Below, piece by piece: positions 60,199 to 64,000 of a stretch of DNA of 64,000 bases. The DNA is from Pseudactinotalea suaedae. GTDB taxonomy: Bacteria > Actinomycetota > Actinomycetes > Actinomycetales > Beutenbergiaceae. The position numbers were made by a program, and so were the translations under genes. Numbering within the stretch: the stretch's first letter is position 1; every line of letters starts with the position of its first letter. The notes under the pieces were generated by a model that worked only from the letters and a program-made list of their open reading frames with translations, was not told the origin of the DNA and ran no database searches. The stretch is from positions 62,001 to 126,000 of the forward strand of contig NZ_WNXY01000004.1 in NCBI RefSeq assembly GCF_009733815.1, given 5' to 3'.

Positions 60199-60213
60199 GC
60201 TGACCCTGTCAGC
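60199..60213. terminator. Small hairpin between convergent genes
   Basis: GCTGAC pairs with GTCAGC over CCT. The phosphoesterase stop (60209-60211) lies inside the right arm. Weak, but placed between two convergent stops. Confidence 0.35.
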
Positions 60214-60793
60214 GGCTCCGTGTGCGCGGTGGCAGCCGGTGCAGCCGGACGTCCTCCACGCGGCCCGCGAGGAGGGTCGCCGTCATGAACGTGCAGTGCG
60301 GCTGCCGCCGCCGGTCGGTCGGCGAGCCGGGGTTGAGGAGCCGCAGCCCGTCCGCCTCGGTGTCCCACGGGATGTGGCTGTGGCCGAACACGAGCAGGTC
60401 GAGCTCGGGGTACGCCGCCCGCATCCGCGCCTGCCTGCCGGTGCTCGCGCCCGTCTCGTGGACCACCCCGATCCGCACGCCCGCGACCGTCGCGACAGCC
60501 AGCTCGGGCAACCGCGCCCGCAGCTCGGGACCGTCGTTGTTCCCCCAGCACGCGAGCAGCCGACGTGACCGGTCGACCAGCTCGTCCAGCAGCCCGGCGG
60601 TGACCCAGTCGCCGGCATGGATCACCAGGTCGGCGGACTCGACCCGGTCCCACACCTGGGCGGGCAGCACACGGGCCCGGGCCGGCACGTGGGTGTCGGC
60701 CAGCAGGAGGACCCGGACCGGACCCTCCGTCTGCGCCGGCTCGGCGCTCTGGCGGCTCGGCTCGGGCTGGACCTCGCCCCCGGTGGTGCGCAC
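60209..60793 (-). CDS. YfcE/MJ0936-family metallophosphoesterase
   Basis: A 194-residue calcineurin-like phosphoesterase. Metal-binding motifs in order: LLLADTHVP (DxH), HAGDWVTAG (GDxx), CWGNNDGPEL (GNND), VVHETGAS and VFGHSHIPW (GHSH). The YfcE group hydrolyses phosphodiesters; the natural substrate is unknown. GTG at 60793 is chosen because TATCGT lies 6 nt before it, implying a leaderless transcript; the first 26 residues are disordered. Divergent from the S12 hydrolase across 115 bp. Confidence 0.88.
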   Translation of the reverse strand: MRTTGGEVQPEPSRQSAEPAQTEGPVRVLLLADTHVPARARVLPAQVWDRVESADLVIHAGDWVTAGLLDELVDRSRRLLACWGNNDGPELRARLPELAVATVAGVRIGVVHETGASTGRQARMRAAYPELDLLVFGHSHIPWDTEADGLRLLNPGSPTDRRRQPHCTFMTATLLAGRVEDVRLHRLPPRTRSR

Positions 60794-60799
60794 CCGAAG

Positions 60800-60805
60800 A
60801 CGATA
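60800..60805 (-). promoter_or_regulatory. -10 box (TATCGT) of the leaderless phosphoesterase transcript
   Basis: TATCGT, then 6 nt, then GTG 60793 on the minus strand. Confidence 0.5.
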
Positions 60806-60895
60806 CCGACGGCGGGCTGGCGGTGGTGGGCTGTGGGGTGCGACGGGAGATCCCGCCGTCGAAGTATCGGATGGCCCGCAGGGCGGCTGCACCCC

Positions 60896-60901
60896 TACCC
60901 T
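60896..60901 (+). promoter_or_regulatory. -10 box (TACCCT) of the leaderless S12 hydrolase transcript
   Basis: TACCCT, then 7 nt, then ATG 60909; no ribosome site. Confidence 0.5.
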
Positions 60902-60908
60902 CGCCAGC

Positions 60909-61904
60909 ATGCCGACGATCACCGACTCGCTCGACCGTGCTGCCCACGAGAACAGGTTCACGGGGGTCGTCGCCGTCCTCGGCGGGTCCGACGAGCTCGT
61001 CCTGCCCTACGGGCTGGCGAACCGGAGCACCGGCACCCCCGTCACCCGTGACACGCGGTTCGCCGTCGCGTCCGGCTCGAAGGGCATGACGGCGCTCGTG
61101 ATCGCCTCGCTGGTCGAGGAGGGCGCCGTCGGCTTCGACACGCTCGCGCGCGAGCTCCTCGGCGAGGACCTGCCGCTGATCGACGACGCCGTCACCATCC
61201 GCCACCTGCTGACCCACACCTCGGGCATCGGTGACTACCTCGACGAGGAGGAGCTCGACACCGCCGACTACGTGCTGAGCCGCCCGGTCCAGGAGTACCT
61301 GACGACGTCGGCCTTCCTGCCCGATCTGGCCGGGCACCCTCAGGCGTTCCCACCCGGTGAGCGGTTCGCGTACTGCAACGGCGGATTCCTGGTGCTCGCG
61401 CTGCTCGCCGAGCGCGCCTCCGGCAGCATGTACCACGAGCTCGTCCGCACCCGGGTGCTGGAACCGGCAGGCATGGTGGCGTCCGGGTTCTTCCGCTCCG
61501 ACCGACTCCCCCCGGACACGGCGCTCGGCTACCTCAGCGAGGACGAGGACGCGATCAGCAACGTCTTCCACCTGCCGATCCTCGGCAACGGTGACGGCGG
61601 TCTCTACACGACCGTGGCCGACATGCACCGGTTCTGGACGGCGCTGCTGGCCGGCTCGATCGTGACCGCAGGGACGGTCGAGGAGATGATCCGCACCCAG
61701 GTCGAGGTCCCCGACGGACCCAGCGACTACGGCCTCGGCTTCTGGCTGCGGCCCAGCGCAGAGGGCGACATCGACCCCCAGCTCGTCGGCGAGGACGCCG
61801 GGGTGTCCTTCCTCAGCCGCCACGACCGCAGCGAGGGCGTCACCCGCACCGTGCTGAGCGGCACCACGGAAGGTGCCTGGGAGATGTGGGACACGCTGCT
61901 CTGA
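60909..61904 (+). CDS. Serine hydrolase, beta-lactamase/S12 family
   Basis: A 331-residue class C beta-lactamase-fold protein. Catalytic SxxK is Ser55/Lys58 in VASGSKGM and the YxN motif is Tyr155/Asn157 in FAYCNGG. The typical HLLTHTSGIGDY lies between them. The third motif (HxG/KTG) is not obvious near the C-terminus, where AGVSFLSRHDR occupies the place. Members are esterases, D-amino peptidases or PBP-like enzymes. No signal peptide, so a cytosolic esterase role is more likely than antibiotic resistance. ATG at 60909, leaderless arrangement. Confidence 0.88.
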   Translation: MPTITDSLDRAAHENRFTGVVAVLGGSDELVLPYGLANRSTGTPVTRDTRFAVASGSKGMTALVIASLVEEGAVGFDTLARELLGEDLPLIDDAVTIRHLLTHTSGIGDYLDEEELDTADYVLSRPVQEYLTTSAFLPDLAGHPQAFPPGERFAYCNGGFLVLALLAERASGSMYHELVRTRVLEPAGMVASGFFRSDRLPPDTALGYLSEDEDAISNVFHLPILGNGDGGLYTTVADMHRFWTALLAGSIVTAGTVEEMIRTQVEVPDGPSDYGLGFWLRPSAEGDIDPQLVGEDAGVSFLSRHDRSEGVTRTVLSGTTEGAWEMWDTLL

Positions 61905-61921
61905 GCCTGCTCAGCGGCGGC

Positions 61922-62161
61922 TCAGAACGCCATGCCGCCGCCCTGGTGGAAGAGCAGCGCGTGGCGGCAGCGGTTGCACACCCGGATCGTGAAGATGTGA
62001 CTGCCCATCCCCCACCGGGTCTGCATGCGGCCCTCCTCCTCGCTGAAGGAGACCCCCGAGCACGCGGGGCACGTCAGCGCAGGGACGGGGTCCGGCTGGC
62101 CGAGCACAGGCTCCTGCCGATCCGGCTCGGGTGATCCCCAGGGCGGCACGTCGTGCGTCAT
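61922..62161 (-). CDS. Small zinc-ribbon protein, unknown function
   Basis: A 79-residue protein with two CxxC pairs, CPAC (about 31-34) and CNRC (about 62-65), spaced as in a zinc ribbon, and hydrophobic residues between them. The His/Gly-rich end (FHQGGGMAF) is unremarkable. Likely a small zinc-binding protein; nucleic-acid or protein binding cannot be decided. ATG at 62161 has no clear ribosome site, but a CAGGAT box lies 6 nt upstream, so it may be leaderless. Convergent with the S12 hydrolase, 17 bp apart. Confidence 0.7.
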   Translation of the reverse strand: MTHDVPPWGSPEPDRQEPVLGQPDPVPALTCPACSGVSFSEEEGRMQTRWGMGSHIFTIRVCNRCRHALLFHQGGGMAF

Positions 62162-62434
62162 GGCGCCATCCTGCCAACGCGGCGTCGCACGCGCGAGGTC
62201 ACGCTGCCGTGTCCGCGGGTAGTTCTCCCCGCGCCGATGTCGGCGCGTCGGATTAGTGTGCCGAAGGTCTCATGAGCCACGGGATGGTGGCACAGATCGC
62301 GGTCGTCGCTGGGGGGCACGGTCGCGTCGGTCGAGCCTGGGACGCCGCGCCGGGGGCGGTCGCGAACGTTGCGACCGCCCCCGGCCGCTGGCCCGCGGTG
62401 CGCTCGTGTCGGTGACGGCGCGCACAATGGGTGG
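62162..62434. other. 273-bp divergent gap with an orphan hairpin
   Basis: Between the zinc-ribbon and helicase genes. A TAGTGT box (62254-62259 region), an inverted pair TGTGCC/GGCACA around 62257-62298 and a strong hairpin at 62349-62385 could delimit a small RNA of about 120 nt. A 47-codon ORF from 62272 exists but has no support as a gene. Confidence 0.35.
62349..62385. terminator. Orphan strong hairpin
   Basis: GCCGGGGGCGGTCGC pairs perfectly with GCGACCGCCCCCGGC over a GAACGTT loop (15 bp). It looks like the terminators of this genome but lies between two divergent gene starts, so it must end some other transcript or act in a leader. Confidence 0.6.
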
Positions 62435-64000
62435 GTGCAGGCAGGTGGTGCGGTGGCGGCGTCCGCCTCGCGCACGCTCGGCGTGCTGCTGACCGGTGAG
62501 CGCGAGCGCGACTGCCTCGTGCACCTGGAGCACCTGCCGGCACGCGAGGCCGTCACGGGAACCTGGCCCGGGTGGGCCGACCGGGAGCTGGTCGCCGGCT
62601 ACCGGGCGCGGGGCATCGAGCTGCCGTGGCGGCACCAGACCGAGGCCGCCGAGCACGCGTGGTCGGGTCGGCACGTGGTGATCGCGACCTCGACCGGTTC
62701 GGGCAAGTCGTTGCCGGCGTGGCTCAGCGCCGTGACGGCGATCCGGGCATCCCGCCCGGAGGGTCGGTTGTCCGAGCTCTCGCGCCGCCCCACCGCGCTC
62801 TACCTCTCGCCCACGAAGGCGCTCGCCGCCGATCAGCTGCACGGGCTGCAGACGCTCCTGGACAGTGCCGGGATCCGTGACGTCCGGGCCACGACGGTCG
62901 ACGGCGACACCGGCATGGAGGAGCGGGACTGGGCGCGCTCGCACGCGGACATCGTGCTGAGCAACCCCGACTTCCTGCACTTCTCGATGCTGCCGGGGCA
63001 CCGCAGGTGGCAGCGGCTGCTGCGCGGGCTGCGGTTCGTCGTGGTCGACGAGTGCCACGCCTACCGCGGCGTCATGGGTGCGCACGTGTCGTTGGTGCTG
63101 CGGCGGCTGCTCCGGGTCGCCGAGCACTACGGCGCGAGCCCCACGGTGGTGATGGCCTCGGCGACCACCGGGGACCCGGCCGGGACGGCCGCTCGGCTGC
63201 TCGGTGTGGAGCCCGGAGCGGTGGCGGCGGTCACCGAGGATGGTTCGCCGGCCGGGCGGCGCACGGTGGCGCTGTGGCAGCCGCCGCTGGTCGACGGTCT
63301 CGATCCCGAGGATCCCCACGGCATGAACGGGATCGCCGAGGTCGACGACGACGCCCCGATCTCGGGAACGCCCGACGCCCCACGCCGGTCGACGCTGAGC
63401 GAGGTCGCGGATCTGCTGGTGGACCTCGTCTCGGCACGGCGGCGGACCCTGGCGTTCGTCCGCTCGCGGCTCGGTGCGGAGGTGATCGCCGACCACGCGC
63501 GCAGCCGGCTGAAGCCGCAGTGGCAGCCGCCAGGTGGGGCCGGCACCGCGCAGCGGCAGGGCCTCGGGCCGGCCGAGGCGGCGGCCGCGGACCCGGGCCC
63601 GGGCCCGGACTGGGATGAGCAACCAGCGGTCGGGTCCGGCTCGGTGGCCGCGTATCGCGGCGGCTACCTGCCCGAGGAGCGGCGCGAGCTGGAGCGGGCG
63701 CTCCGCAGCGGAGAGCTGCTGGCGCTGGCGACCACCAACGCGCTGGAGCTGGGGGTCGACATCGCCGGCCTCGACGCCGTGCTGATCGCGGGCTGGCCAG
63801 GTACACGGACATCGCTGTGGCAGCAGATCGGCCGCGCCGGGCGCGCGGGGGCTGAGGGCCTGGCCGTGCTGGTCGCCTCGGACGACCCCTTGGACACCTA
63901 CCTGCTCCGCCACCCGCAGGCGATCTTCGGTGCGCCGGTCGAGGCCACCGCGTTCGATCCGGCCAACCCCTATGTGCTGGCGCCGCACCTGTGCGCAGCC
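62435..64000 (+). CDS. DEAD/DEAH helicase, DUF1998/MrfA-Hrq1 type (3' end outside window)
   Basis: The first 522 codons of a superfamily-2 helicase. Motifs: GIELPWRHQTEAAE (Q-like motif), Walker A TSTGSGKS (85-92), LSPTKALA, DECH box (205-208), SAT (242-244), the second RecA domain with LATTNALELGVDI, and QQIGRAGRAG from residue 463. The order and the WRHQ start fit the MrfA/Hrq1 family, which carries a C-terminal DUF1998 zinc domain and acts in repair of mitomycin-type DNA damage in Bacillus. GTG at 62435 lies 6 nt after CACAAT; leaderless start likely. The zinc domain is beyond the edge. Confidence 0.88.
   Translation, partial: MQAGGAVAASASRTLGVLLTGERERDCLVHLEHLPAREAVTGTWPGWADRELVAGYRARGIELPWRHQTEAAEHAWSGRHVVIATSTGSGKSLPAWLSAVTAIRASRPEGRLSELSRRPTALYLSPTKALAADQLHGLQTLLDSAGIRDVRATTVDGDTGMEERDWARSHADIVLSNPDFLHFSMLPGHRRWQRLLRGLRFVVVDECHAYRGVMGAHVSLVLRRLLRVAEHYGASPTVVMASATTGDPAGTAARLLGVEPGAVAAVTEDGSPAGRRTVALWQPPLVDGLDPEDPHGMNGIAEVDDDAPISGTPDAPRRSTLSEVADLLVDLVSARRRTLAFVRSRLGAEVIADHARSRLKPQWQPPGGAGTAQRQGLGPAEAAAADPGPGPDWDEQPAVGSGSVAAYRGGYLPEERRELERALRSGELLALATTNALELGVDIAGLDAVLIAGWPGTRTSLWQQIGRAGRAGAEGLAVLVASDDPLDTYLLRHPQAIFGAPVEATAFDPANPYVLAPHLCAA

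Noticed and set aside
61922-62161. Zinc-ribbon ORF as a shadow of the plus strand
   Set aside because: Rejected as a shadow and kept as a gene: paired CxxC motifs with proper spacing, and no supported plus-strand gene at this place.
62272-62415. 47-codon ORF starting ATG 62272
   Set aside because: It runs through the strong hairpin, has no ribosome site and no coding pattern; a small RNA is the better explanation.
62270-63988. Long minus-strand open frame of 572 codons
   Set aside because: It is antisense to the helicase, whose motifs are clear; the composition is Arg/His/Gly-rich as expected for a shadow frame in GC-rich DNA.

Overview
The window reads as a contiguous piece of chromosome from a very GC-rich Actinomycetota, most likely order Micrococcales. 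The evidence is the gene set (CarD, Lsr2, a SenX3-RegX3/PhoU block, a mycothiol-dependent DinB/maleylpyruvate isomerase-type protein, DUF3180, RipA-like NlpC/P60), frequent GTG and TTG starts, many 4-bp ATGA/GTGA overlaps, and many starts that look leaderless (a TANNNT -10 box 6-7 nt before the start codon). I see no prophage, transposase, integrase, CRISPR array or rRNA. There is one tRNA, tRNA-Thr(CGT).

Layout. 1-1.2 kb (-): carD-ispD-ispF (ispF cut by the window edge). 1.4-4.7 kb: a lipoprotein, then regX3-senX3 (-) divergent from phoU (+), with a PHO-box-like direct repeat between them. 4.8-6.4 kb: a MurA-like enzyme fused to an N-terminal XRE-type HTH, with a perfect 16-bp palindrome directly upstream of its -10 box. 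6.4-8.5 kb (-): gpmA, then lsr2 overlapping a lactonase gene. 8.6-24.1 kb (-): the long conserved actinobacterial housekeeping run dacB, DUF2342 zincin, tilS, hpt, ftsH, folE, folP, folB-folK fusion, DUF3180, two bacterial-PH membrane proteins, a DUF2520-PanC fusion, lysS and a small membrane protein. 24.2-26.1 kb: ppa converging on a secreted NlpC/P60 hydrolase. 26.5-29.2 kb (+): metY-metX. 29.2-37.5 kb: two oxidoreductases, a mycothiol-dependent-type enzyme, an alpha/beta hydrolase, an ECF sigma factor with a probable membrane anti-sigma partner, and a CsbD-like stress protein. 37.7-41.2 kb (-): tRNA-Thr, a secreted TAP-like hydrolase, holB and tmk. 41.3-47.3 kb (+): an oxidoreductase, then a membrane GT2 synthase, a membrane-anchored GH26-type glycosidase and a UDP-glucose dehydrogenase, a likely exopolysaccharide cassette lying between tmk and topA. 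47.3-52.8 kb (-): topA, a PAP2 phosphatase and a methyltransferase. 52.8-62.2 kb: mixed accessory functions (YdeI-like, GNAT, two MFS carriers, H+-pyrophosphatase, DUF998, phosphoesterase, S12 hydrolase, zinc ribbon). 62.4-64 kb (+): the start of a DUF1998/MrfA-type DEAD/DEAH helicase, cut by the window edge.

How it fits together. The central minus-strand block makes folate, pantothenate, isoprenoid precursors, charged tRNA and modified tRNA, and processes peptidoglycan. The metYX pair makes homocysteine by direct sulfhydrylation. The Pho block controls phosphate responses, and ppa and hppA handle pyrophosphate.

The most unusual signals are: (i) a mirror-symmetric array of four direct plus four inverted 15-nt words filling the whole gap between two convergent genes at 29.18-29.40 kb, with a second array of the same architecture but a different word at 57.00-57.07 kb; (ii) the HTH-MurA fusion with its own palindrome; (iii) the GT2-GH26-Ugd polysaccharide cassette; (iv) paired ECF promoter-like motifs before the sigma gene and before its partner. 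Nothing here was checked against a database; function calls rest on recognised motifs and gene order.
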